From Cyanodermella asteris (lineage: Eukaryota > Ascomycota > Lecanoromycetes > Ostropales > Stictidaceae): a stretch of 64,000 bases of DNA. The notes beneath the pieces are model-generated. The model was not told where the DNA came from and made no database searches. It was given only the letters and a program-made list of their open reading frames with translations. Position numbers and translations under genes: made by a program. The DNA lies in contig UYJD01000004.1 in assembly GCA_900618795.1 (NCBI GenBank), positions 1,948,726 through 2,012,725 of the forward strand. Direction: 5' to 3'. Below are positions 1 through 9,649 of this stretch, piece after piece (position 1 is the first letter of the stretch; every line of letters starts with the position of its first letter).

Positions 1-3000
1 CGTATCTTGAAGGAAGACGATTAGACGAGATGGCGGCGTCGCGGCTCGCGTGCTCACAGCTAATCTATGCCAAATGAGAGACGGCTAATCCCCCGTCTGC
101 CCCGAACTTGGAAGTACCCCGGTCAAGGCCAATCTTGTGTCCGGGCGGACGCGCAGGCGGGAGCTATCTATACTTTGCCGTCAATCTTTGGCACTGTCTG
201 GGTCCCGAATTCGCGCACAAAACGCGCGACAGCATCATCTCGACATGTTCAGAAATAACGAGACGTCCTCATCTCTTTTTGCTTGGATGGCGATGTTTTT
301 CTTCATGGTTGAAGCCTTTGGATATTTTATTACTTCTGGAACCCTGACCCTGGTCTCGAGACCCTTTAAACGCCCGTCGAAAGGGCGCGAGCATTGTGTG
401 TGTGTGAGGTGATCTGCAGTGGTGACCGCCGATTGGCTGGCGCGCCATCGTTCAGCTAACATCATTGCAAGCTTGAGGCGTGGTATTGACAGCGAAGCCA
501 TCGCCTGACCTCGGTGTCAATCACACCTCGTCCAATGCCGGCACCACCGACATCGCGAAGCAAGCAGCAAGGAAGACATGCTCTGGTCTTGAGGATTCGA
601 GGCTTGGTCAGTGCTCAAGCTCGACGCTGAGCTCTTCGTGGCCAGCGACAGCACATCCATCTCGCTGCTTGAGGAACTCGGTCCGGGGTGGCTGGGCTCG
701 AGGACGCTTGCGTGCTGACTTTTGCTTTCTTGATCCTTGTTATTTGGCGTATCGACCCGAGAAGACGTTCGAGCTTTGATAGGCCGTGATGGATCTTGAG
801 TTTGATGGTGTTGTGCATACGGCTGCATTCCTCACCCTGGTAGGTGGCTTGTTTCATGTTGCCATCTCTCTTCCGTCGCCACATCCCGCGAAGAGATGCA
901 ATTCCAACAATGCGTGTATCTTCCGAAGATGTCATGTCTGCGAGCCGTACATATTCTGGAGCGATCGATCGGACGCCATCGCATTGTTGTCGATGCCGCT
1001 GTCTATGAAAAGTATGCATGTCTCGCAAGTTGACAGGGGCTTGGAAGCACCGTCGAATCCAAGTGATTCGTGATTGGAACTCACATCCCTGTTGATGAGA
1101 GACTTGCGTGAGATCTACGCTATATACTCTGATGCACGCGGACAACGGCAGGATACTCGTAATATTTTTCTTTGCATGCTTTCAGCGAATTAATCGCGTG
1201 TTCACCCCGGCTCCTGCCTGATCAAGCGGTCATGTCGATCCGATTCCCAGGACCTTTGATCCGAAGACTAGCAAACGAAAAGCGGATTTGAAACAATTCC
1301 AGTTCGAGAGTCTTGACGAAATTGATGCCCGGAATGAAGGCAGTGAAGAAATCCAACGGAAAAAAGCCAAGGTACCGGTACCTGTGGATAAGTGGCGACG
1401 TGTCAAACCTCGGGTTAACTTGCTGCTGCTTGAGGCTTCTCTTCTCTGACGACTTCGGTATATGGCGTTATCAGAGGTTACTGGACGATGGAGGATTGAC
1501 GAGTTGATGAAGTTACTGGAAACACTAACAGCTGGGGCATTGAGAGCTTGGTTTTCGGTTCACGTGCCGGACAACCAAAGGTCGCTGAGTCGGTGAGAAC
1601 TCGAGACCTTGTAGCTGCCGACGGATGCCATGGTACTTGATCAAACTGTCCAGGATCTCTTCCGAGCTGGATGCGAGCCAAAGTCGAGGTCCTGTTGGAC
1701 TCGGCGTTTGGGTTTTGCTGCGACTGCATCTTCGCCCGATCGAGGAGACGGACTCGTACCGTCGGTGCACAAAACACAATCGCGAGCTCTGCCATTTTGC
1801 GACAAGGCCTCTGGCGTCTACCGTGAGCTGCGTGGAGACGCTGGAGGACGGGTTTCGGTAGTGTTCGTATTAGGGCACCTCGGAGGATTCCAGCACAGGT
1901 AGTATTTTCTGCTCTCTAGGGTCCATTCACGATTGATCTTCATTAGCTCAAAGAATGTTTACTTTCATTTCGTAGTGGTGAGGAGAGAAGGTACCCGTTT
2001 ATGCTCTCCTGGTCCTCGACTTCACGTCACGTCGGAATGGCTAAACTTGTGCAAGTCTGGAAGGAACTTTGCGGAGAGGTTGTAAGGTTCTGTGAGCTGA
2101 AATGGTGGAGCGAGAATCTTGTGTTCGCTTATGGGAAGTACATGATGAAGGAATCCTCACGTCAGCAGCAAGTATTTCAGATAACGTCCTATCCTGCAAC
2201 GTGGGCATAATCAGCCGGTATTAGCGACGCGGGACACGCACAACGTACTCGGTGTGCAAAATAGTCGAATTATTCGGGAGGTTGGCGGGGCCGAGGCCGG
2301 GTGGGATATGCGCAATTCCAAAGGTCAAACTTCCAAGCCTCTTGTTATAGGTTTTACGGATCGAATCGAGTCACAGTGGCTCGTGGGGCTATGGTCATCT
2401 CGCGTCGCAGGGTAGTTCGCGTGTCCAGTGTCCGGGGCTGCGGAGGGGCGGTCGTCGGGGTCGGGAGCTTTTTTTTTTGACTCTCTTTTGCCTACCACTG
2501 ACCGATTGAATGAGCTCGGCTGCGATCGACGATCTAGACCGCGTTCATTGTGATCTTCCGGTTCTGATGGAAATTGTGTGGTTGCTTACTTTGATCGGGT
2601 CTTTCGACTCGTTGAATGTGTGTGTGTGTGTGTTTGTGTGTGTGTCAATGTTGAAGCGTGTTGTGAAATGAGGGTGCTTGACGCCGTCGACCTGAAAAGT
2701 GGCGTCACACACGAAAGATCAACCAACCGGGCACTTAGTTCAACTTCGACACTTTTCCAAACTGATTCTGTATGGCTTCCCGATCATCAGAGCGTCTTCC
2801 CGTAGCATCAAAAACAGCGAAAGTTTGCGCGGACGAACAATCTCTTTTTTTTTTTTTTTGGCTTGTACATTCATTGATTAACACGGTCTATGCCGGCCGA
2901 TCTCGAATCGTTTCGCAACATGTGCAACCTGGTCGGAGCCCTTTGTCGCACTACCTAGTATCCCTGCCCCTGGTCTCCTGTGCGACCACGGGGCAATGAA

Positions 3001-3332
3001 CAATCTCCTTGCCGTCGTTTCTTTTGGCTGTTGATTTAAGATTTATTTTCCCCGCTACATGAAGATTTCGAAGAAGCGATAGCTGGTTTATCTTTTTTGT
3101 TCCCAGCTGGCCTTTTGACCGACCTGCTGCCGTATTCCGGCCGCGATAGAGGTCATCTCGATCCTGTACCGTCATATAATCGCTCAGCGGTCAGAGAGTC
3201 TGAAAGTCATTCCTTTTGTACTGTGCTCGCAAGCCATCGCAACCGGTGTATCGACGTGATTTATCAATCGAGATTTTGACAAAACATCGAACGACGACTG
3301 AGATTCGTTGTTCCAACACACATTCATTCCAC
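1..3332. other. gene-poor left flank
   Basis: No open frame here has recognisable domains, and none is long. The best candidates are a 176-codon frame at 615-1145 on the minus strand and a Ser-rich 103-codon frame at 517-828 on the minus strand; neither shows a family motif or a convincing splice pattern. The stretch holds simple repeats (a TG run near 2.6 kb, and T runs near 2.47 and 2.85 kb). The last few hundred bases must contain the promoter and 5' UTR of the monooxygenase that starts at 3333. Confidence 0.5.
2617..2645. repeat. TG microsatellite
   Basis: An uninterrupted (TG)n tract, broken once by an extra T, covers 29 bp. It lies in non-coding sequence. Such tracts are length-variable and have no assigned role here. 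Confidence 0.9.
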
Positions 3333-4748
3333 ATGGAATCTCCACCAGGTCTGCGAGTCGTCTGCGTCGGCGCCGGTATAACCGGCTTATCCGTAGCCAT
3401 CGCCTTCCGTCCGCACGTCGCGCAGGTCACCCTCCTCGACTCTGCGTCTTCGCTCGATGACCTCAATGTCCGAGCCGGGGGTCTGGGGCTCTTCACCTGC
3501 GCAGCCAACATCCTTCGCGATTCACTCGGAATCTCGCTCCACGACGACGTCTGCGCCGTCTGTTGCAAAACCATCTCAGCCTACGACTGGAAGACTGGCA
3601 AGCTAGTGAAACAAGTGGATCCGTCCACGGAGTGGTATACCGCACATCGGGGCGCGCTGGTCGATGCGCTGCGCAGGAAAGCGACAGAGCCGGAAGGGCC
3701 TGGGAAAGGAAAGCCGGCGGAATTGGTTCTGGGGAGTCGGGTTGTGGAGATCGATGTGGAGGAGGGGACGGTGAGGACCGAGGACGGGGCAGTCTGGAGA
3801 GGTGACCTGATCGTGGGATGCGAGGGCGTGAGATCGGTGGTCAGGAAAGTCATTGTGCCGAATTCGATTGTGTCGCCGTCGGGGCTCTCGGTTTACAGGT
3901 TCACACTGGAACCTGAGGACTGGGCTCATCTGCCTGCTGAGAGGCGGACCGAGATTGACGTCTTCATCGGACCCGAGGCTCAGAGGATCAATGTGTTCGA
4001 CTTACCCGAAGCCGCTATGCGCCTGATCTGTTATCGCTGCCACCTGGACGGCACGGTCAACGGTTTGTTTCTCTTCCCCGACACTCGATTGCCTGGCGAT
4101 GAGGCCACCGGCGAGGACTGGGCTGCAGCCGGCTCCATCGATCATCTTCGCGAGATGGCCTCGACGGCCGCTGAGCCCTTCCGATCAATCGTCGACTGTG
4201 TGAAGACCTGCGGTCTCTGGCAGCTACGCAACCAGCTTCCTCTCGGGACCTGGAGCCGGGGACGCGCGATCATTCTCGGAGATGCCGCACACCCGATGCT
4301 GCCCTTTCAAGCCATGGGCGCAGCGGTCTCCATGGAAGATGCCGAGGCGCTGCGTTATGCGCTGCAAGAGATCAAGTTTGACGGCAGCAAGGAAGCGATC
4401 GAGAAGGCTTTCAAGAAGGTGTTTTGTCTGAGGTGGATGAGATGCTCGTTGATACAGCACTTTTCGAATACGGGGCCTTTCGACCAGGATATTACGCGCA
4501 TAGCGGCAGCGCGGTCGGCCGAGTTGCAGGCGAAGAAGGCCAGGGAAGGCGATGAGAGGCACAACATGGTGCCGAACACTCAAGTGGGCGCCGATGATCC
4601 GGTGCAATTGAAGATGAAAGAGTCGGTCGAGAAACACGCAAGCAAGTTCGATGTCAAATTGACGTCGGTTTGGGCTTGGGACTATGTGAATGCTGACGAT
4701 TGGTTGAAGAGGAGGCCTGACTTTGTGCTTGACAAGCCTTTCATTTGA
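3333..4748 (+). CDS. FAD-dependent monooxygenase (salicylate-hydroxylase-like)
   Basis: A 471-residue single-exon flavoprotein monooxygenase of the PHBH/salicylate-hydroxylase group, which hydroxylates small aromatic or polyketide-like substrates using NAD(P)H and O2. Seen: an N-terminal Rossmann GxGxxG (GAGITG, residues 13-18) in VVCVGAGITGLSVAIAF, the middle motif GDLIVGCEGVRS from residue 157, and the second FAD motif GDAAHP at 316-321 followed by QAMGAAVSMEDAEAL. The C-terminal LR..R.SLIQ.FS stretch also fits the family. I chose the ATG at 3333, 13 codons before GAGITG, over an in-frame ATG at 3216 whose 39-residue extension looks like 5' UTR. No cluster partners (PKS, transporter, dedicated regulator) adjoin it, so the substrate is unknown. 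There is no signal peptide or membrane anchor, so it is probably cytosolic. Confidence 0.88.
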   Translation: MESPPGLRVVCVGAGITGLSVAIAFRPHVAQVTLLDSASSLDDLNVRAGGLGLFTCAANILRDSLGISLHDDVCAVCCKTISAYDWKTGKLVKQVDPSTEWYTAHRGALVDALRRKATEPEGPGKGKPAELVLGSRVVEIDVEEGTVRTEDGAVWRGDLIVGCEGVRSVVRKVIVPNSIVSPSGLSVYRFTLEPEDWAHLPAERRTEIDVFIGPEAQRINVFDLPEAAMRLICYRCHLDGTVNGLFLFPDTRLPGDEATGEDWAAAGSIDHLREMASTAAEPFRSIVDCVKTCGLWQLRNQLPLGTWSRGRAIILGDAAHPMLPFQAMGAAVSMEDAEALRYALQEIKFDGSKEAIEKAFKKVFCLRWMRCSLIQHFSNTGPFDQDITRIAAARSAELQAKKAREGDERHNMVPNTQVGADDPVQLKMKESVEKHASKFDVKLTSVWAWDYVNADDWLKRRPDFVLDKPFI

Positions 4749-4871
4749 TGAGGCCCTGAATCATCGATTTCTTGACTTCGAAAGCGGAGATTTATGCCTT
4801 AAACTGAGACTAATGGTGGGATTTGACCAATCGACGCCGCGCTATGCAATGCTGAAATATTTTCGTCATGA

Positions 4872-6187
4872 CTAGAAGCCTTCTCGCCATGCTTGATAGC
4901 CCAAGATCACTGCAGAAGCCGCCACTGTGACTCCGACCAGCATATCTGTCTGGTGACCCATCCCACGTCCTCTTGCCGTGCCTTTGTTGGATGTGAACAC
5001 CACTGCGCCTGACTCGTCGTAGCATAGTGGCTCTCGGATGTCCAAAGCACTCAAAGGAGACCACGAGTTGACCCATCTGGCCGCTCGTAGCCAGTTCGCG
5101 GCAAATCCTCGAGCGCCGTGTGTGATGCTGTTGACTTCCTTCCTCCAGGGAAGACTTTCTCTCTTCTTTTTGTTCATCTCCGCACGCCGCCTCTTCGCAT
5201 GTTCCGACGTCGAACTTCCAAATTCAAAGCCCCATTCGGTGTCCATCCAGCCTTCGACGAGGTCTTCCAGCTTGATGAACTCTCGATGTAATACACTGGT
5301 CACGAAAGGGTGAGGACTCCTTCGCTTTGCAGCCGCAATTGCCACAGCCAGATGAGCATACACTGCGCATCCAAGTGAAGTGGGCCGGCCAGCATCGTCT
5401 TGCAATAACACAGGCTCTTCCGTCGCGTATGAACCGTATATAGAGAGGATGTCCTTGACCAGCTGCCGTAGTTCGCGATGTACCGAAAGTGCTGCCGAGG
5501 TAGATCCAAAGAAGGGTATATATTCGGTCATCGGCTTGGGCCTGACTATATCCGCATCGTCCAAAGGCTCGACTCGAGCTGCGCTTTCTTGCGACGCCGT
5601 TGTAGCCTGCTTTTTGTGTAGTGATTGTGCTGCTGCGGACAGTTGAGCGGACGAGACACCTAGACTCGAAGCGATCGACTGCTGGTATTCGCGGTAATGG
5701 ACGGGAAGGATCCACGAGGTAGGGAAAGACAGCATCGTGGCTAATGCAGGGCGCGTGACTTGCACATAGTTCTCAGGTGACGCCCAAAGGAGTAAGGATA
5801 TTAGAGGTCGTAGTCGTGTCGATATGGTGCATAGAGCTCTTCGGGACGTTAGTCTCAGGCCACCTTCCAGCTTGGAACGATCACATACCCGTATTGTTGT
5901 GACTTCTCCTGACTCGAGAGATGTCTGTCTAAGGTCCAGGTCCCGTCCGAGACCTCCTCCAAATACTCGACAATTCGTTCATACCCGCTGACCAAAATGT
6001 CGTTGTTCCAGAGAGCTGGCAGGCCTTGCCACGTACCGGTTCGCCCGGCAAGAGTGCCTTGTGTATCCGCAACCACTTCCCATTCTGTGACTGGAACTGC
6101 TCTTGTCAGATATGATATCGCGGCAAGGCATTCTGGGTCGAGTGACGGGAGACCCAGAGCTGGCGGCACGACGACGAGCGTGAGCAT
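4872..6187 (-). CDS. SAM37: Sam37/metaxin-like mitochondrial outer-membrane import subunit
   Basis: Predicted 421-residue subunit of the SAM (sorting and assembly machinery) complex, which inserts beta-barrel proteins into the outer mitochondrial membrane. Exon 1 is 6187-5889 and exon 2 is 5838-4872; the 50-nt intron 5839-5888 starts GTATGT, has ACTAAC, and ends in AAG. The N-terminus, LGLPSLDPECLAAISYL, is the Sam37/metaxin thioredoxin-like start. The join restores a continuous region ending SPENYVQVTRPAL, typical of fungal Sam37. A hydrophobic segment, MLVGVTVAASAVILGYQAW, lies at the C-terminus and could be the membrane anchor. A longer in-frame start at 6265 would add 26 residues without family similarity, so I prefer 6187. 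It is convergent with the monooxygenase, 123 bp apart. Recognition rests on the N-terminal motif and gene architecture; the middle of this family is poorly conserved. Confidence 0.82.
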
Positions 6188-6887
6188 TGTGGTATCGCGT
6201 GGAGAGACTGCCTGTCGCGCGGAGGACCGGCAGGGGATCTGTTTCGGGTGTAGATGTTTACGCAATAGCGACGCGCTTATTGTTCGGTGCTCGAGGCGAT
6301 CTTGGGGTGCTTTGAATTGAGTCTATGATTCGATTCCAAACATTGAATGAAATCACGGTCCGAGCTCCCGACTGCGGCTTCAACTTCGCAGGCCTTTTCT
6401 GAGCTTCGGCGGAGCTGTCGAGCTACTTCTCAGCTGCAGCAGCCTTACTGAACGAACCAACGACAATACATGCCTCTTGTACTTTAATACATGCAGGCGT
6501 CTCGGGCTTTCATGCTGATTTCGTTTTCGTTTGACTTGCATTGTATTCCCTTGAATCGAGTGGCAAGCCTGCTTTGGATTAAAGACACGCGGATGAAGCA
6601 AAATTCGCCAAACTTTACGATGCATGTTTTGGCTACTAACTTGTCTCCGACGTAGACCAAAGATGAGACTACGAATGGCCGGTAGAATGTTCCATGACTA
6701 TTGCCATCTACGATGTTGCACTCCTCGCTCATTTATCAGCTGTTGGTACCTTTGTTTTATTTGATCTCAAATGAATGTATTTGCATGCAGACCAGTCCTT
6801 CTCACTCCCGATCATGCTTGCATCTCCCCAGCTTTGACTCCACTTCCACTAACTTCCCCTTCCTTCCTCTGTCCCGACGTATTCACC
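6188..6887. other. intergenic, no gene seen
   Basis: About 700 bp between the Sam37 start and the 3' end of the small secreted protein gene. Only short overlapping frames occur, none with a recognisable motif. It should hold the Sam37 promoter on the left side. Confidence 0.55.
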
Positions 6888-7262
6888 TCAATTCGCGCGA
6901 ATGCGGTAAGCAGCATAAGTGTTGTTCGTGCAAGCACCGCTACTCGGCGTGAACGGAGCACTATTACAGTTGACATCCGTATACAGAGTGACTCGAAGCA
7001 GTCAGCACTTCATCTGCTCGCTACATCAGGCACTCCACAAGTCACAAGTGTGGCCGGTCCAAGGAGCGACTTGGTTGGCACTGCGAATGCCCTTCTCCAG
7101 CGGTTGGCAATTGTTGCTTGAATCGTTGGTTGAGTGGAGAAAAGCGTTGCCCGTGCATCCGAGGCCGGTCCAGTATTCGATGGTGTGGGCGGTGGAACTA
7201 CCGCTTTGGGCAGCGGCCATGGCGGCGAAGGCCAGGGATATGGTGAGGGTCTGAAACTGCAT
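6888..7262 (-). CDS. small secreted four-cysteine protein
   Basis: Predicted 106-residue secreted protein. A signal peptide is clear (MQFQTLTISLAFAAMAAAQS, cleavage near residue 18-20). The unspliced frame stops after 78 residues, but a 54-nt intron (6992-7045; GTGACT donor, CTGAC branch, CGAG acceptor) joins it to a second exon encoding LYTDVNCNSAPF and GACTNNTYAAY before a stop at 6888. Splicing gives four cysteines (C36, C52 and two in exon 2) instead of an odd three, which favours the model. Small secreted Cys proteins of fungi are often cell-surface or effector-like, but I know no function for this one. The donor GTGACT is weaker than usual for this window, so the exact join needs transcript support. 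Confidence 0.62.
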
Positions 7263-7903
7263 TGTGAGGTTTGGACTCGGCGGTTGCTTGTGAATGCGGT
7301 GGTGAACTTGATGGCAAGCGGTGCGATTTTGCTGTATTTATATCAGAGACTGGGAGGTCGAATATCCGATGCTGGGGTCCGCTCGCAACGCATCTCTACA
7401 GGTCCGAAAAGGTCGAGACCAGTCCGCTCGCTGGTCAAGACATTTTCGGCTAATGGCTGAGGCCATGGAGCTTGCACGGATATTTTCAATCGCCCAATCG
7501 GCATAGATGAAGAGCGTGAGTAGACAGAAAGGTGCTCGTGGTTTTGAGTTCTGACCGACAAACTCTAAAGCTCGTGTCTACATGCATAAGCACGAGCAGC
7601 TCGGCTGGGTCAGCCTTATGGAGTATCTGTGGCCAAGAGGACACACCTCGCAGTCATCCGGGAGCTGGCCGGATTACTCAGAAGACATACCGGTTCCGTG
7701 TCCAATGGCAAACCCGAAATTGAAATTAGTCAGATGCAAGTAGAATACGCCGCAATTGTACAGCCCAGGGGAACTTATTAGTTTCACGCACTAGTCTGCC
7801 GTGGCTACAGATGTCGCTGTTACTGATCAAACGATCTCGATGTTACTGATCAATGAACATCGAGCAATTCTACCCAAGTTTTATCACTTATTTTGCGTAA
7901 TTC
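7263..7903. other. intergenic, no gene seen
   Basis: 641 bp between two minus-strand genes: promoter side of the small secreted protein gene and 3' side of the GPI mannosyltransferase. Only short frames without recognisable motifs are present. Confidence 0.55.
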
Positions 7904-9202
7904 TCACGCTTGGGTCCCAACATCACCAACGATCACCCCTAATATGCACATGTTCACTGCATAGAACCCCAACCCGCTCAACCACAACCCCGGCACAAAT
8001 GTACTGAGCCCGTTGAACTCCAGCTGGAAGCCCTGCTGCAGCCACGCGGCTTGCGCCCCCACCCAAAGCACCAACGCCACAAGCCCGACTTTAGGCTGTG
8101 CGAGCAGACTCGAGTATGGCATGTACAGCGGCAGTAACGCCATATACCAGAGGAAGTACTGGCTGGTGCAAACCTTGTTCAAGGACACAAAGGCCCAAGT
8201 CTGGGCAAGCATGGTGCCCGCCAGATCATTGTGGGTAAGAATCAAGGGAAGTAGGAACGAGCTGAGTGCAAGTTGCGGGATGAAAGCGAGGGATTCGAGG
8301 GCGAAGGATGATGTGGGTGGGACGGTGGGATCAGACGATTGGGCTGCGGACAGGTAGAGTAGAGTGTTGTAAGGCGAGAAGTTGTGTCGGTGGTCGATGC
8401 GCGTGACGTGGTAGAAGAAGGTGTGTTCGAGGAAGGGTTGCCCGTAGATGGAGTACATGATTGCGTTGAGGGAGATGAAAGTGCCTAGAGCTAGTATGGC
8501 GAGCTGGAGGCAGTCTCTGGTCAATACTCGTTGGAGGGTCGCGAGAGGACTGGAAGAAAGTATGGATAACCGCGAACCGGGTGGGAAAGCGAAGTAGAGG
8601 AGCAGGCTTGGGGCGTAGATGAAGGGGTAAATTTTGAAGTGTACGCCGAGACCGAGTAGCATACCAGCTAGAGCAGAGTGGTTGTTGACGACCGCCCACA
8701 GCAGCGCAACAACCATGACGCCGAGGAGACCTTCAGAGCTGCCTCTCGTGCTGATGGTCGCGACCATGGGGTTGAGGAGCCAGATGCTGGCGAATTTCAG
8801 GGCTCGCGGTGTCTCCATGCTGCCGCCAGCAGGGCTTCTGAGGACCTGGACGAGGAGCCATCCCGCGACAATATCGGCTGTGCTGAACAAGATCTTGCCG
8901 GAGGAGAACCAGAATGTTCCGGGCCACGTGGTGGGAAGGAGGATCCATGCTAGAAGTGGTGTATAGCGATATGTCTCGCGGTGGTAGGGGGAGTGTCCCT
9001 GTGCCACATATCGAGCGGCGTCGGTGAAGACAAAGTAGTCGATATCGGTATAGCGAACTGGAGCATAGGCGTCTTGGAGAAGGCCGTAGACCAGCAAGAC
9101 GACCCGCAATGCAATACTCGCTGATATTATAGGAATGGGAGCCCAAAACCAGCTTGTGGCGCCCGATGTGACAGACGATTTGGATGTATTCTTTTCGCTC
9201 AT
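7904..9202 (-). CDS. GPI14: GPI mannosyltransferase I (PIG-M/Gpi14)
   Basis: A 432-residue polytopic ER membrane enzyme that adds the first mannose (alpha-1,4, from dolichol-P-mannose) to glucosaminyl-(acyl)PI during GPI-anchor synthesis. Seen: the lumenal DXD motif in RYTDIDYFVFTDAARY (DID, residues 53-55) just after the first membrane segment, HRETYRYTPLLAW at about 74-86, which is a family hallmark, then many hydrophobic spans to the C-terminus. Length fits fungal and animal PIG-M (about 400-430). Single exon, starting at the only ATG that leaves a short cytosolic tail before the first membrane span. It is divergent from RIF1 across about 450 bp. Another GPI-pathway gene, PIG-S, lies about 30 kb away; the two are not adjacent. 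Confidence 0.93.
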   Translation of the reverse strand: MSEKNTSKSSVTSGATSWFWAPIPIISASIALRVVLLVYGLLQDAYAPVRYTDIDYFVFTDAARYVAQGHSPYHRETYRYTPLLAWILLPTTWPGTFWFSSGKILFSTADIVAGWLLVQVLRSPAGGSMETPRALKFASIWLLNPMVATISTRGSSEGLLGVMVVALLWAVVNNHSALAGMLLGLGVHFKIYPFIYAPSLLLYFAFPPGSRLSILSSSPLATLQRVLTRDCLQLAILALGTFISLNAIMYSIYGQPFLEHTFFYHVTRIDHRHNFSPYNTLLYLSAAQSSDPTVPPTSSFALESLAFIPQLALSSFLLPLILTHNDLAGTMLAQTWAFVSLNKVCTSQYFLWYMALLPLYMPYSSLLAQPKVGLVALVLWVGAQAAWLQQGFQLEFNGLSTFVPGLWLSGLGFYAVNMCILGVIVGDVGTQA

Positions 9203-9649
9203 GGTGGAATTGTGAAAACGGAACAGGTCATGCTTGACAGTGAGTCGTCAAAGTATCTAAATATCTAGGGTTACGATACAGCAGGGGTTCTGGTGAGCCG
9301 GACTTTCTCTGAAGAAGTTGGTGGTGAAGAAGAAGAAGAAGCGTGAAGCACGTGAAGTCGCGTTTCAGGTGTGGCTGCTGAGGCTCAGTGGGGGCAATGG
9401 GGGCGTCTCGTTGGCCCAGCCATCCCGAGCCACTAAACGCGTCAACGTCGCCAGCTCGGGCCGGAGAGCGCGACAGGCGACGACGTGCGGCGGGAATATG
9501 CTATACCTCCAGCCTGCTTCCACTCTTCCCGATCCAGGCATCGGGAGCTCTTTCAGCGTCGGCGTTCTGGTGCTCAATTCGTCTTCTTTGCACAGCGCTT
9601 CTTGCTTCTTCGCGTGGGAGAGCTTCTGCAAACTGCTGCTGCTGAGACA
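9203..9649. promoter_or_regulatory. divergent promoter between GPI14 and RIF1
   Basis: 447 bp separating two divergently transcribed genes. An in-frame ATG at 9485 upstream of RIF1 opens the frame earlier, but that extension is unlike family members, so I treat it as 5' leader. It includes an AAG-rich stretch near 9320-9340. No defined factor site is claimed. Confidence 0.45.

Noticed and set aside
359-392. CGCCC...GGGCG inverted repeat near the left end
   Set aside because: A stem of only about five pairs in non-coding sequence, expected by chance.
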